Part shown: piece by piece, positions 24,375-36,961 of the stretch | How positions within the stretch are numbered: position 1 is the stretch's first letter | Layout of the letters: each line of letters starts with the position of its first letter | Assembly (NCBI GenBank): GCA_024336345.1 | Contig: JANFOG010000005.1 | Coordinates: forward strand, 1,426,001-1,490,000 | Source: Mariannaea sp. PMI_226 | Taxonomy: Eukaryota > Ascomycota > Sordariomycetes > Hypocreales > Nectriaceae | Reading direction: 5' to 3' | Length of the DNA stretch: 64,000 nucleotides | Notes under the pieces: model-generated | The model's database searches: none | What the model saw: the letters and a program-made list of their open reading frames with translations, nothing else | What the model was told of the DNA's origin: nothing | Made by a program: the position numbers and the translations under genes

Positions 24375-26962
24375 CTACCAACCCTTCTTCCGAGCGAATC
24401 GCTTGTTCAGAAGAGCTAGGACCTTGGGAACGTTGAATTGAACATACTCCAGGTCAAGATCATCCTGGTTATCTTTCTGCATCTCAAGCAAATCATCCAG
24501 CTTCAGATCCAATTCCAGAAGACCTCGGTTTCGGCCTATTGCAAAGTTAGCATCCCATAACAAATAGATAATAATAGGTAGAAGGAAAGGTGTGCCACAT
24601 ACCTTTATAATGCAGAGAAATTACGAATGTACCCGGCAACGGGCTGGTGAAGTTGAAATAGATGTTAGCCCGTCTGTTATCCGGGACATTACTCTTCTGG
24701 ATAACGCCCTCCTTCTCGAGCTGTTGATGGGTGAATTTGTAAGGACCGAGAACCTGCTGTTTTTGCTGTTTCCGCTTTGTGCCCTCACTCTGGGATCGTA
24801 CGTTATGAAGATAGCTCTTGTAAGTTTCCAGCTGTCCAACCAAGTAAGTGTTGTGATCTCGGATCGTTTTGAACACCTCCTCGAGTTTCGTTGTCTCAGT
24901 AATAACACCGTCCTTCAGAGAGCCAAGATGTTGCAGTTCCTGCTCCACCTCGTCTCGCAGAAGACTAAATTGGTCGCTCTTGTCGATGACACGCAATTCT
25001 TGAAGCTGGGAAAGAAGCTCCATGGCTCGAATGCCCTTACGAACCATTACGGCGTCGTTGCGGCTTGTGGCGGCAGCATCTGCAACACGCTCTAGTCGTA
25101 ACGGGCGTCTGGCAACATGGCTATTCGTAGGAATTGATCGCATGATCTGCACAAAAATGGATTTGGCTTCCATAAAGAACACCTCCTCCTGCGTGATATC
25201 CAGAGCTGCGGTCAAATCGTCAATGGCAGTCTCCCAGCGACTGAACAAAGGCAAGTTGATGACTCTGTTTTCTTTGCGGGGTAGTTGGACTGGAGCTTGA
25301 CCCAGCTCTGACATGATGATTCCAAGATGAGATCCCTCGTCCTTGCACAACTCACCATGATGCTTCTCGATGAGGGCATGCATGGCGTAGATCTCGTTGA
25401 GTGTGATATCGAGCTCAAGGTCCTTTTTAGAGAGAGCCACGTAATTGTCCATCTCCAAACTCTCATAAAAGTCCTGAACTTCGCAAAGGTCGAGCATGAA
25501 CTTGTTGATGCGATCCTTATTCTGTTGGATGAAAGGCTGAAGCTTGGCCATATACGGCTCCTTGGCGTAGGATGGCTTGTTGGCAAGATTCTGAAGCATC
25601 TTAGCAATATAGGTGAGGGTTCGTCGGGGTCGTTCGGCCGGGGTTCCGTCAATTAACATATACGACTTGGGAGTGACGATGGCCGGATTGATGAAGCGGA
25701 GGAAAAAGAAGCCGCCAATCAGGGTGCAGATTACTTGATCGTTGGCATCAGGATACTTGCGCTTGGTCAAACTCCTGATTTGCTTGCAGATCCATCGGAT
25801 ACCATATGGAGCCTCCTCAAGAGCTTCAATAATGGTTGTCAGGAATCCGTTGGCGATTTCAGTGAGCATTGTCAAGCGAGGCTCAATGATAGCTTGAACT
25901 TGAGGATTCTCTGCTGCCTGCTCTCCAGTGATACCCTTGGGCAGGTGAGGGGGAAGTTGGCCAGTGTCCTCCTCAATCTGCTCAATCATTCGCTCGTACA
26001 CCTTGAGAGGGTTGATTTCCAGATCCAGGTCTCGCAGCTCAATTAGGTTGTTGATTCTATCAGCAAGCGCAATTTTGAGAAAGCTCTGACCGGGGCCTCT
26101 TCGAGTGTAAGTTGTCATCATTCGCGATACTGGGGTGTTGGCTCGAAGAAGGGACGAATAATCGGGAGTGGTATCAAACTGGTATGTCAAGACGGACTGC
26201 AAAGCGAGTTAGAACAGTCTAATGTATTAATTGAGTCATATTGGTTGTTGCCATACCTGAAACATGGTAAGAAGTAGGTGTTCTTCGCGACTCTCATATT
26301 GGTTACCGTAAATAGTGAACATGACCGTCTGAAGAAGCGAGTCGATCTCAGCCATTGAGACGAGCCTACACAGGTGGGCAATATGCCTGGGCTCTGACTG
26401 CAGAAGGAACAAAAGGTTGCCGTATTTCTGGGTTTTGTCGTCGTTGGGGAATGCGCCCTGCTGCATTTCAGTAGCATCCTCGAGATGACTGGCAACTTCG
26501 TTTTGCTGTAAATATAGTCAGCAGATGGTTTCCACTTTTGTAGTGCAAGATTTCAACATACCTCCTCCAGAGCCATGCGGTTTTGGATCAGTAGGGCAAT
26601 GCGCGAGTCAAGATATCGAACGTCCTTTTCAAGAACGAAATTTTTCTTGGACTGTGACGAAATCTTGGACTTGAGGTCACGCAGGACCTTTTGCGCTATA
26701 GTTGACAGTCAGTCACAAGTTCACGAAGCTTTAGATATTTGGATACAAGACAGGGCATACCTTTAGCGAGGTCATCTTCAATTTGGAGATCACCTTCATT
26801 GGCCGAGATCGACATATACAAGGCCGACATAGAATAGCGTTTCGATTGGCGCGCGGAGCGCGATCCATCGTACGACGACATGGTGTTCTGTCGTGTTAGA
26901 GGTTGAAAAGAGGAGGATGATGCAGTGGAGGCTCTTGACGGAGTTTGCAACATGACCGACAT
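24375..26962 (-). CDS. Ras GTPase-activating protein (RasGAP + RasGAP C-terminal domain)
   Basis: It stimulates GTP hydrolysis by Ras and so dampens Ras-cAMP/MAPK signalling at membranes; the architecture resembles fission yeast Gap1. Exons 26962-26761, 26695-26562, 26505-26257, 26196-24603 and 24535-24375 sum to 2340 nt (779 aa). The N-terminus is Ser/Thr-rich. The RasGAP domain spans about 100-420. Arg213 in SSLLRANTP fits the arginine finger, and the structural motif [12 protein letters not shown] lies near 360-371. The RasGAP_C domain occupies about 560-760, with a Lys/Gln-rich stretch ([10 protein letters not shown]) in it. It lacks the calponin and IQ motifs of IQGAP, so it is a short RasGAP and not an IQGAP. 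The start lies upstream of a Ser-rich leader, and other ATGs would truncate it. Confidence 0.92.
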
Positions 26963-27789
26963 GGTGGTGTTTTCGACTTGACCACGGGAAAATGGTCGGG
27001 AGTCTTGTGCCTAGGAAGCTCAAAGGGAGCGCCTAATGACGGCCAACGTCGAGCCTAGGCGTCCCAACTAGCCAGAGGACTTTCGCAGGGTAATTCGAGG
27101 ACGAGGAAGTCGGTTCCGCGACGGTGAGGGAGGGCGAACGTTAAGGGGCGGGCGAAGTGATTTGCAATGCGGAGATTGTGGCAGTGATTGACGTCTAAAT
27201 CAATCGCGGGCGTCCAAAAAATGGGCAGCGCGACAAAATCGGATGGAAAAAATAAAAGGCCTGTTGTCCGTGAACACGAGTATGAGCGAGGCCAGGTGCA
27301 GGAGTTAGGAAGCAATCGAGTTGTGGTGGTGGTCGTGGTCGAAATCGAGACGAATGATCGGGGAAGCGAGATGGGCGTGAGAGGTTGGCGACCAAGGGAG
27401 AGCGTGAACAGAGCACGATCTGGCAGCGAGCTGATGGCAAGGGCGAGGACGCTTCGAAGTAAATAGCGGGAAGAATGAAACTTAATTCCTCGTAAAGTAA
27501 AATCAATCGAGCGAGTGTGTTTTCGTCGCGCGACAGCAGTGAGGGCGCCGAGGAACGGTATCGCAAGGCGAGAGGAGAAACAGCAAAAAGGGCAGTGATG
27601 GTGGTGAGGATGTACGGACGTAGTGGTGGTAGATTTTGGTGGGTGGTGGAGGAGTTTGAGTAAGTGGCCCGGAGGAAAGATAGCGAGCAATGATGATTGT
27701 GGGTTAAGCGGATTTGGTGGAGGCTGGGTCCTGGAAGGGAACCAGAGCAGTCAAGTCCAGGGACACCCGTCAGGGACAAGATGCCTAAT

Positions 27790-27830
27790 CAGGGCAGCCA
27801 GGGCAGCCCAGGGCAGTCAGGACAGGGGGG
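27790..27830. repeat. Degenerate CAGGGCAGC tandem repeat
   Basis: Three near-perfect copies of a 9-10 nt CAGGGCAGC/T unit are followed by CAGGACAGG. The repeat is part of the G-rich block upstream of the RasGAP. Confidence 0.7.
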
Positions 27831-28007
27831 TGTGGGCTGAGTAAGTTGGGGGGGGAGGTGTCTAGGAACGTGGGAGCCTGGAAGGGCGGGCAACCAGTTT
27901 ATGCAAGACTGAGACGCGAATTTCAGCGCGTGGGACGGTTGGTCAGTGGATTGCGGACTTCCAAAGAGGGCGTCGAAAGAGACCATCCCAAGAGGCCAAT
28001 GCATCAC

Positions 28008-28040
28008 CGACTGACTGGCTGGCTGGCTGATTGACTGACT
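28008..28040. repeat. Tetranucleotide repeat (CTGG/CTGA)n
   Basis: About eight tandem 4-nt units alternate between CTGA and CTGG. It is a short imperfect microsatellite in the gene-poor block. Confidence 0.75.
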
Positions 28041-29372
28041 ACCTTGCTACCTAGTTATGTATGCACTGTACTATGTATGTGCCAAAAGGAGGGGGAAGAG
28101 TGGAAAGGAGAGAAGAGGCTTACAGGGCCTGAGGTTGCAGGGTCAAAAGAGCAGCTAGTGCGAGAAGGATAGGTACGTCTCGTTGCTCTGTGCTACCTTG
28201 GCTGTCTGGTGATGATAGATGTTTATGTACTATGTAATCTGTACAGACTACTATGTAACTCATGTGTGTACGTGTGTGTGCCTGTCTTTGTGTCTGTGTG
28301 GGGGAGGAAAGATGGATGGGATATATTGGGTGGGAGCAGCATCGGGACCGTGGTACTACGTGGTACAGCCAGTCGCCATAAAGGTGGTGAACTGCTGATG
28401 AGCCGGCGAGACAGAAGAACGAATGACGATGCTGCCTTTGGTGTTGATGGTGGTCGTTGGCTGCAGACTACCCTGCCTGGTTGCACCAAAGCCAGGTACA
28501 TGCTTCGTACTCTCTACTTTCACAGCATGACTTGGGGACCCGGGGGGGCTGCTAAGAAGTCCCCTGCCGCGCCACAAAAGACCAGGCTCAGTTTAAGTGA
28601 TAGACCATGAACAAGACAAAAACAAAACAGTCTGAGGCATATAAAGAACAAACACAACGAAGAACACACAAAGCGCAAAGATCCGATGATTGCGAGAGTC
28701 AAAATCCTACCCTCGCCGCAAATTATTCACCTTAGGGAGTTTTGGTGTAGAGAGACTTTGAAACGAAGCACCGCAAACGTGCGTGGGCTGTTACAGATCA
28801 TCAGTGTCATGTTATTTTTGGGGCAAACCCAGAGTACTCTACAGAAGAAAGACATGATTGACCAATTGACCGATTGACAGCCTGAGATGAATGGTTCGCT
28901 TCAGCATGCTCCCATTCAAACTTCCCGTGCCAGTAATTACAGATTTATCACCCGGGCCACAAAAGACGGCCCGGCAATGCCTTAGCTCCGCGACCCATCC
29001 TGCAACCTAATTATTATTTTTGATTGATCAGTTGGGGATTAAAAAAAATGATATGATAGAGAGGAAAGGTAAATGAAAGACATGGATGTAAGACGAACTG
29101 TATTATGTACGCAGACTATCTTTTTCTTTGATCAGTGGCATGTAAGTTACCAAGCCACTCTTGGAACCGGAAACGTGGACTCCCCGAGCCAATCCAAGCG
29201 GTTAGCTAACAATGACCTGTGGCCTTTTCGAAACTTGTAACGCTGTTTTAACTCTTGCCTTTGTATTGGCTTAAGACAAGGGAGAGCAACGGAAGATGAA
29301 GGAACTTAGTCTCACCCCAATTGAATCAAAGGACGCGATATAATAGTCCTCCGAGAATACAAAGTAATTATA

Positions 29373-29421
29373 GCTTCTTCTTATTCTTCTTATTCTTCCT
29401 CTGCTTCTTTTTCTCTTCTTC
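29373..29421 (+). repeat. Pyrimidine tract, TTCTTA/TTC repeat
   Basis: This is a nearly pure C/T stretch with a TTC/TTATTC repeat; a second C/T stretch follows at about 29450-29510. Such tracts commonly precede transcription start sites in Sordariomycetes. The position just before the small ORF at 29600 is suggestive but not proof of a promoter. Confidence 0.5.
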
Positions 29422-29599
29422 GAATCCGTAGCCAATTCCGTACCAGTCTTCTGCTTTTTTTCTGCTATTCTAACTTTTACTTCTTCTCCTTCTCCTTGTT
29501 CCTGTCTCCCTCACAATTTTCTGGTCCCTTTTGCACGCCACGCCGGCCATTTTTTTTCCGCTTCGTGACCATCCCCATCCCGTTCTTCTCCACTCCGTC

Positions 29600-29767
29600 A
29601 TGCGCATGTGGGCAGCAAACCAGGCACGAAGCGCGATCAATGTACTCCGTACCTTGGAGGAACCTCGTGCAAGTAATAAGAACTCGCATTATAATCTACC
29701 TAGACCACGACTGGGAGGAAAGAGGAAGGTCTTTGTTCCTCAGCTTGTTCAAGCGGTATCCGGATGA
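29600..29767 (+). CDS. Candidate small protein, 55 aa, unidentified
   Basis: The ATG at 29600 begins MRMWAANQARSAINVLRTLE and ends PQLVQAVSG before TGA. The peptide is basic, with no signal peptide or membrane segment. It attracts attention because C/T-rich tracts typical of fungal leaders lie just upstream and the codons show a purine-first bias, unlike the random frames nearby. A possible donor (GTATCC) overlaps its last codons, so it could be the first exon of a longer gene. No family is recognised and chance remains quite possible. Confidence 0.22.
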   Translation: MRMWAANQARSAINVLRTLEEPRASNKNSHYNLPRPRLGGKRKVFVPQLVQAVSG

Positions 29768-32700
29768 AGACTGAGAGGGTCAATAGATTGGTCTTTACTG
29801 TGCACCGATCCATTTCTTTCGTAAATATGTCAAGTCCATCTTTGCACAATTGAGACAAGACCAAGTGCACTGAATAACATAACCCTTACTTGGTTGGCAG
29901 TCACGCAGTAATTTACTACATACCTACCTACCCAAGTATCCTTTATTCCACTATGTACCTAGGTACTGGACATATTAGGCGCGGTGGGCACAGTGCAGGC
30001 GGCCTAGGTCAGTTATTACGTCGTGAGTTGTGTCACAAACCAAGACCTTCGTCGCGGCTGGTCAGGAACAAAGAGCAAAGGGCAAAAAGCCATGAATATG
30101 AAAGCGGGAAATGGAAAAGAAAAAAAAAAGGGGGGTAGCCAGGGGTAAGGCTTGGCTGAACTGGGGGCACCAACGGCGCCAGGATCGAAGCGTCGCCGCC
30201 AGGGGTACACTCAGGATGGTGAGAGCACCACCCACTACCACCACCAACGTGCCATGCAGTCCCAGTCTCCCATGCCGACTCCGTATATGTTTCGTACCTT
30301 TGCTGTGACATCTGTTCGGAAGGCTGCCGTATTGGTTGAAACAAAGTACCTGACATGTCCGATAGGTATGCAATTTGATGTGCAGTAGCTCGCTGCAGAG
30401 AGGACGCGCCGGCATGACCAACCGCCCAGGAAAGAAAGGAGGCATGGAGGACGGAAGAGAAAGGAAACGAAGTAAAGGGATATGGGGGAAAAAAAGAAAC
30501 GGCGTAATTAATTACATCAACCCCCCTTATCCGTACAGTATAGTTTACTGCGTACAAAGAGCTCGCGACTTTTTCCCAACTGCGACGCGAGATGCACCAC
30601 CCGAGCCTTATTTCCATCCCCCTCAACCCCGCGCAACAAACTCATATACTACGTACATATTTTGTCCCCGAACTACTTCACCACCGAGGGAGAGTAGTGG
30701 GAACGGAGGCGTTTGGAGGGCCTACTAACTACGGCGGGGTCTAAAGAGGATCACACGAGGTGAACGAGTAGGGTCATTGTGCCAGGTTCTTAGGCCGCTA
30801 AAAGGAGAAAAAAAAATATGACCAGGTGCACACAGACACTAATGGACAAAGGAAGACCAGGCTTGTTATCACTTGTGGCGGCCATGAGGCTAGCAGTGGA
30901 TGCAGACTTGCTGATCACCTTGACATGACGAGTCAACCCAGAAAAAGAGTCTTTCTCTTTTTGTTTGAGAGGGGCCCGTCCCAGGACCCAGCGCTGGGAT
31001 TCCTTTTCCTTTTTTGTTGGGACCTAGGACAGAAAAAAAAATCGGTCAGACCGTCAGTATAGGTTGCAGGAGCTGGCCTCTTGGTGTGCTCAGCTGAAGC
31101 CGGAGAGGGTTGAACAACCTACATAGTACTTTTAGTCTATAGGTAGAACCATCATTGTTAGAAGAATGATGACATCGTAATTCACTACGAGCATACCCCA
31201 CCGCTATTTCAGATGATCAAGTATACATCCCTCTACATACATTACTTTCGAAAGAAACGGGAGGCATGAAAGTCCTACATACAGTTAGAAGCCCATATTA
31301 TTTTCTCAATACAAAGAGACACAGATATTCCTCACAATTCCCGCCCTATTCATCCAACGTGCCCTTGATCACCAGTCCAACGGCCCGTGACCCCCCATCG
31401 AGCTGCCCTGAGCTTTTAGCAGGGGGGAAAAAAGAAAGGAAAAGGCGGGCGGAAGCTGTGGCAAAAACTCCAGATTGTGTGTCTCGCCTACGAAACGACG
31501 CAGGGGGTTTGATCGGCCGTTCCCCTCCAGAGACTAGAAGATTAAGGCCGCCCACGAGCTCTCACTGGTCACGTCTCTGGTCTTCTTGTCGACGTGGAAG
31601 GGTGGTCAGGAGCAGTTGAACAGGGGAGCCAGGGGTAGGAAAGCCCCCCCCCCCCTCTTAGGTCAACCGTCATACCTCGGACAAGGGAAATCTCAGTGCC
31701 CTCCCCAGTGATAAAGTGCTTGCTTTTTTTAAAATAAAATCTGTGGTGATGGAAAGGGTGGATAAGGTTGGATAGGCGGATACGTGCATGTACGCATAAC
31801 CGCGTGTTCTCCTGGTGCGCTCCTGTCCATTATGCAAACTCCTTGGTGAAACTGGAGCTCGCTCAAGGAGGCGTATGGAGTACGCACGCTCATTCATGCG
31901 GGACGGATTAGTAGAAGACGAGAGACCACATACATGATATTTGGCCATGTGTACGGATAGATGGTAATTACGTTCTTGGTATGGAGCACATAATTCACTA
32001 GTGGGCAGAAATCTGAGGACATCTTGAAATCTAACACAAAAGAAAAAATAACGTGGCTCGCTTATGTTTTCTTCTTTCTCCTCATTCAGTATTTACTTGT
32101 TTTCCAAGACCTTCACATACCAGCTGAGGTTCTCCATGTCTCCCAGTCCTGTCTCTCTTCCAAATCTCTCTTGTGTGTTCCACAATCTGGTTGGACAACC
32201 GTTTGGGATGCATTTCAGCTTCTGAAGTTATCACCATGTCTCAATGCATGATGGAGGACACTCCGTTGTAAGAAACAACGGTCAGAAATGCGAAAATCCC
32301 TGTAATGGATTTATCCTGTTCTACTTGTGAGCTTAAAGGACATTTAATTAGTTCGTGCGTTATGCATACCTTGATACGTTCTAAACTTCAACATTGAGGA
32401 ATGTGAACCCAGTTCCTATCCCCTTCTCGAAGTTTTAGTCGTGCATGCCAGGAACCTCTCTAATCCCCCTCCCCTCCCCTTCCCCAGTATTCCTCTATTG
32501 TGATAGGTCGTCTTGTACCATTTCCATGCGTCTATCACCTCACACCATGGCTATTATCAAAAAAAGGCCATGTATGATGTCGCATTCGTATCCCTTTCAA
32601 GTCAGGCGACGTCTCAAAAGATCAGCTCGGCCTCGACTTCGGCTTCAATATGTATCAACCACTTTCCACAAGGCCATCATCGGCCGTTTTCCGTCCCGGC

Positions 32701-35700
32701 TCCTCTCAAACGTCAACATTGACCCGGACCACCCGGCCTGCCGCCCCAGGTTCGTGCAACCACAAGCGACCACAGGGCTGCTCCCTGTTCCTTTGCTCCC
32801 TTTCTTCCCCTTGCTTCAGGTCCGGGGCCTTGCGTCACACTTACTGTGTATGTCCAGTTCCTCTTCCTCGGCATGTCTCGCATCATCCACACGCTGCAAT
32901 TGAACTGCTTCTGGGCGCGTATCCATTTTCTGCGGCGTTGTGCCCGCTTGAACCACAGAAATGTCATGACAACCTGACCGATCCCCCCTCCCAGGCTCCT
33001 TTTGCCGGCCTGGGCTCCGTTGCATGAGCCTATTGATCGGCAATATCGTAGGTTTTAGTGTTCCCAAAAGGTGTACGAGCGCCCTGGAGATCGAGCCCTT
33101 GATTGCTACTAAACTTATCAACTCGTTCCTTACGGGATGATCACCATCATTCCCCTGCAGGGTTTTTATCAATAAGGGCCTCACAATCTAGCCAAGGTCA
33201 GTCGTTCACAACCTTCATGTTTATTAGGTCCCCTCCGTTATCCCTTGGCGTGCGTGAACTTACGTACGCAGTTTGACCAGGTCTTCAAACGAACCTGTTG
33301 TCGACTTGCCACTGGTGCAGATCTGTCAGGTATTTGCGTCAAAACGTAAACCCCCACACGTATTGTCGCTGCAGAATGTAAATCTCAATGCCGAAGCGTG
33401 TCCATGCTTTTCAGTAGTCCCCGTGCGTTGCTCCAACAGAATTTTCCGTGCACACGGGGTCAAAACACGATCGGATCATCGTCGTATTGCTGCTTGCCCC
33501 GTGGTCATACCATCATATTAGAGCGGTCTGTCTGGAATATATCATGTACTAACCACAGAACCCCGTTTCCTCAGGGTCCGTCTCCGCAGTGATTACATAC
33601 TACTGTGTTTCGCACTTCGTAATGCTATATTCGGATCGTCTTAGATTGGCTGTGGGGAGTTCGATCGTCGCTAGACTAGAACGGCGCCGTCCTCTCAGCC
33701 CTGGATTTATAGATTGTATCGAGGGGCACTATCTTTTGAAACCAAGTGGTAAGAATCATGAAGTGTGAGGTCGGCTGAGACAGAGAGGTTCCAGGTCATG
33801 CTTCTAGCATCTCACAAGAATCATCAATAAAGAATAGCCCCAGTGAGTATGAAATTTGACCACTGTCCCAAACGAATTAGGCATATCGATGTTTGCCCAC
33901 TCTTCGGTACTGATATCTATCAGCTTTCTTGAAGCCCACACCTTGATCCTTCATCACTACCATACTATTAGTATATCTAATCTCAAAATAATGTAAAAGA
34001 GCCCATTTCTTCTTAGAAATCGGGCAATATATTAGGTTTTCGAAGCAGATTGCACCGACAACAAGGACTTGAGTGAGCCGATGTGGTCGTATGGGCTCCA
34101 CGGGATTCAATGTTATCGACTGAGAACTGTAAAGATATTTGAGCTTCAATATACTCGCCGAAATCCTCCTGGTGTCTGCTGAGCTTCTATCTCTAGGCAT
34201 CTAACGTAGATCCCCATATGAGCCGCAGCAAAATAGAAACAGGAGAGGATATCCGTGTGTCAAATTATTCAAGCAGAATGCACATCGTGTTTGTTATTTC
34301 AGGTCAAAAAACCCACAACTTCTACCGTATTAATATAGGAAAAGACTGTCAGGCATTCGCAGTAAGTAGGATTCATTGTGTACCTGGGCGGATATGTACT
34401 AAGGTGAGTGTACATGATATTGAATCTGAATTATTGTCGCCTTGTCGACTCTTATTAGGATATTTACCATCCCTATGCTCTCTTCTTGTCTTCATTGTAT
34501 ATCCAGAAAAATTATCACCTTCATGGCAATACTCATACATCTCCTTTCCCCTGTCTCCAGCAAATGTGTGCTAGATTATGCCCATTATAGACGCCTCCAT
34601 CCCAAGCCCACGACATCAGGTCTCCCGAAGCACAATACCAATCAAAACTCATCTTTTCAATTGTTTTTGGCAAGCAGGAACCATACTGGAAATGTAAGCA
34701 GATAGATTTTGACTAAAATCGGTTCCTTTCCATCGCAAACCTCGACTCCCTATTGCGAGTCCAAAAGACATCATCGGTGTCCTCGTCAATAGGTGATATA
34801 CTCTAGCCTCCTGCATCACTAATACTTCAGTTAGTTCTGTCTTGCAATATTTTCAGGGATTTGGCACTGTAGATAGGCAGTCTCAAAGTTATGATGTCCG
34901 GGAGTGTACTACTGTACCACCGATGCCCGTTCATGCAGACGCCTGCAACCGTTAGAGGGAGAGATTTTGAATAGACGAGAAAATCCATTGCACAATACCA
35001 AATTCCAATTCCTTGAAATGTAACTGAGGCTTGTCATGGTACTGAAATTCGCCCATCTGTCCGTTGAGACAAAGGGGATGTTATAACTGGGGCAGATAAA
35101 TTCTCAAGATCTTGTCCAGAACCTAGCTATTGACCATCTCTTTCTTCAACTTATATGAATCCTTGAACTGCATAGTTTTTCAACTTACTAACTCACTCTG
35201 TCTTCTCCAAAGTACCCAAAAGATCGGTTGGCTGGCCGGATTTAGTTAGGGATGTGCAGCAGTTTGGTGTTATACTTGCATCGTGAGGTTGCACTGAATC
35301 TATCTAGCTATGGATAATTTATCTTTAGTATTTATTATAAATAAAACAGTTGCATTTAGACTAAGATCTTATCCTCAAACAACAGTAGAGTTTACACTAC
35401 TTCGTGAGGGTCATGGATTTCTACACTACTGCTTGCTTCAACATATGGTGCCAGACAAGTGTATAAATGTCCAAACCAGGTTCTTGGACATAATTCACGC
35501 TTCTAGATAAATCATCTAGAAAATCTTCTAGCAATTTTCAACGTAAAATAACCCCGAAGGCACATCGGTGGCTAAGATTATGGTATATACTGCACTCATC
35601 GTAACTGTTTGCTATGCGTTCTCCTTTTCCCACCTCAGTGTAGCAAACTCTACCTTATTAGGCAATGATAACATTAAGATCTCGTTTTTCTGCAGTAATA

Positions 35701-35877
35701 CCCCTTGGATCTATAAGCTATCTAGCTTTCAGTCTTCTACACGAAATACTGCACGGTATGTAGTCCCTTCGAGGCCTTCTTTTCCCCGTCCACTTCAGTG
35801 AACTCCCGATTACTCTTCAATAAACGAAATTAACGGTTAGTTCACAAGCAGGTCCTTCTTTTTCTTCACCTTATGAG

Positions 35878-36171
35878 TCAGTACCGAAACCTAGCTGGTA
35901 GAATTGCGTAGAGATATGTAACCAGGTTGGCTTTCTCAACGATCTGGATCACGATATTGGGATCTAGAAGCAGGTATTTTGCCCCTATGCAGCCGAATAA
36001 CCAATGATTGAAAATACCAAAAATTGTGTCGAGATGTTCTTCGAAATCCTTTATGAAGCTAAAGCCTAGGCATAGCGGACTCAGTGTCATAACACGCCTC
36101 ATTTTACGACCGTGTGCACGTGTGAATACCGGGGATGTGACATCTAGAATGAGTTTCTCGGACAATAACAA
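35878..36171 (-). pseudogene. Possible relic of an enzyme gene, perhaps cytochrome P450
   Basis: The minus frame of about 97 codons lacks an ATG start (TTG at the left end of the frame) and is preceded in frame by a stop. It includes FTRAHGRKMRRVMTLSPL and KDFEEHLDTIFGIF. The HGRKMRR pattern followed by a helix with an acidic EEHLD resembles the region after helix C of fungal P450s, but no heme-binding Cys motif is present nearby. It lies in an A/T-rich block. It may be a decayed exon or a chance frame. Confidence 0.2.
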
Positions 36172-36961
36172 ACAGGTTTTCCCTATTCAAGCTTTCTCTG
36201 CGCCTCCATGAGTATATACGATGTCATCATGTAATCGAAACAGCATTGAAGTGTAAATGTGGCTGGTGACTTTCTCATGTTTTGCTGATATCTATAGGGT
36301 AGGTCTACCAATTTTGGTGAGAGGGGCAAAGACTTATTCCAGAAAACGATGATGGCTCTCTATGTAGCTAAGATCAACTGAGACTTTCGGTGAGACCAAT
36401 CAAGAGTATATGAATAATTTTACAGGACGAGAACTGAATTAGATGCGTGGTCTTGCCAGTGGTTACTGGTCACATTTGAGGTAGCTGAGTACTATGACTT
36501 GCTTGCCTATCTACTCACTTATAATAGCACTGTATCACGGTTCATCCACCCCGGCTTTAGAGGGATGGATTCTACTTGCTTCTTTAGCCAATTCAAGTAT
36601 CAATTTAAATTTACATACATTTGAGATTCAGATTTAACTATGCTTATCCACAATATTCCACCTGACCGGAGAGAGAAAGAAGATTGCTCTCAATGTACTT
36701 CAATATTCAAAGTAGAGATGAGTCGGCAGGTTCAGTGGAGCTTTGAATGGAGTCGCGGTTTAGCCGGTGGATCGGGTTATGTGCTCCCGTGATGTCATTA
36801 GCCGATGGATGACAAGAGCTCCAACAAATCCTAGTCTCCATCAAAGCTATGTTTCTAGCTGCTTGACACCAACAACACAATCCCCATTGTTGAACAGCCC
36901 CTCAACCAAAAGACTCGTCACCACTCCCGTCCATCTAGTCTCTACCATCCCGCCCTCGACA

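Larger units (their letters stand above)
26963..36961. other. 10 kb gene-poor region
   Basis: No gene of recognisable family occurs between the RasGAP and the peroxiredoxin. Roughly 27.0-27.8 kb is C/T-rich on the minus strand and is probably the RasGAP leader and promoter. 27.8-33.8 kb has ordinary base composition with many short tandem repeats and homopolymers. 33.8-36.8 kb is visibly more A/T-rich and stop-dense. Small coding-like islands at 29600-29767 (+) and 35878-36171 (-) are listed separately. The rest may be regulatory or non-coding transcript, or decayed sequence; I see nothing that decides. Confidence 0.6.

Noticed and set aside
27055..27779. Two overlapping minus-strand frames of about 200 codons
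   Set aside because: Leu/Ser/Pro-rich translations in two frames at once are explained by the C/T-rich leader of the RasGAP.
32445..33027. Overlapping plus-strand frames (152 and 125 codons) in the gene-poor block
   Set aside because: Ser/Pro/Arg-rich in more than one frame with no conserved-looking motif; likely compositional.
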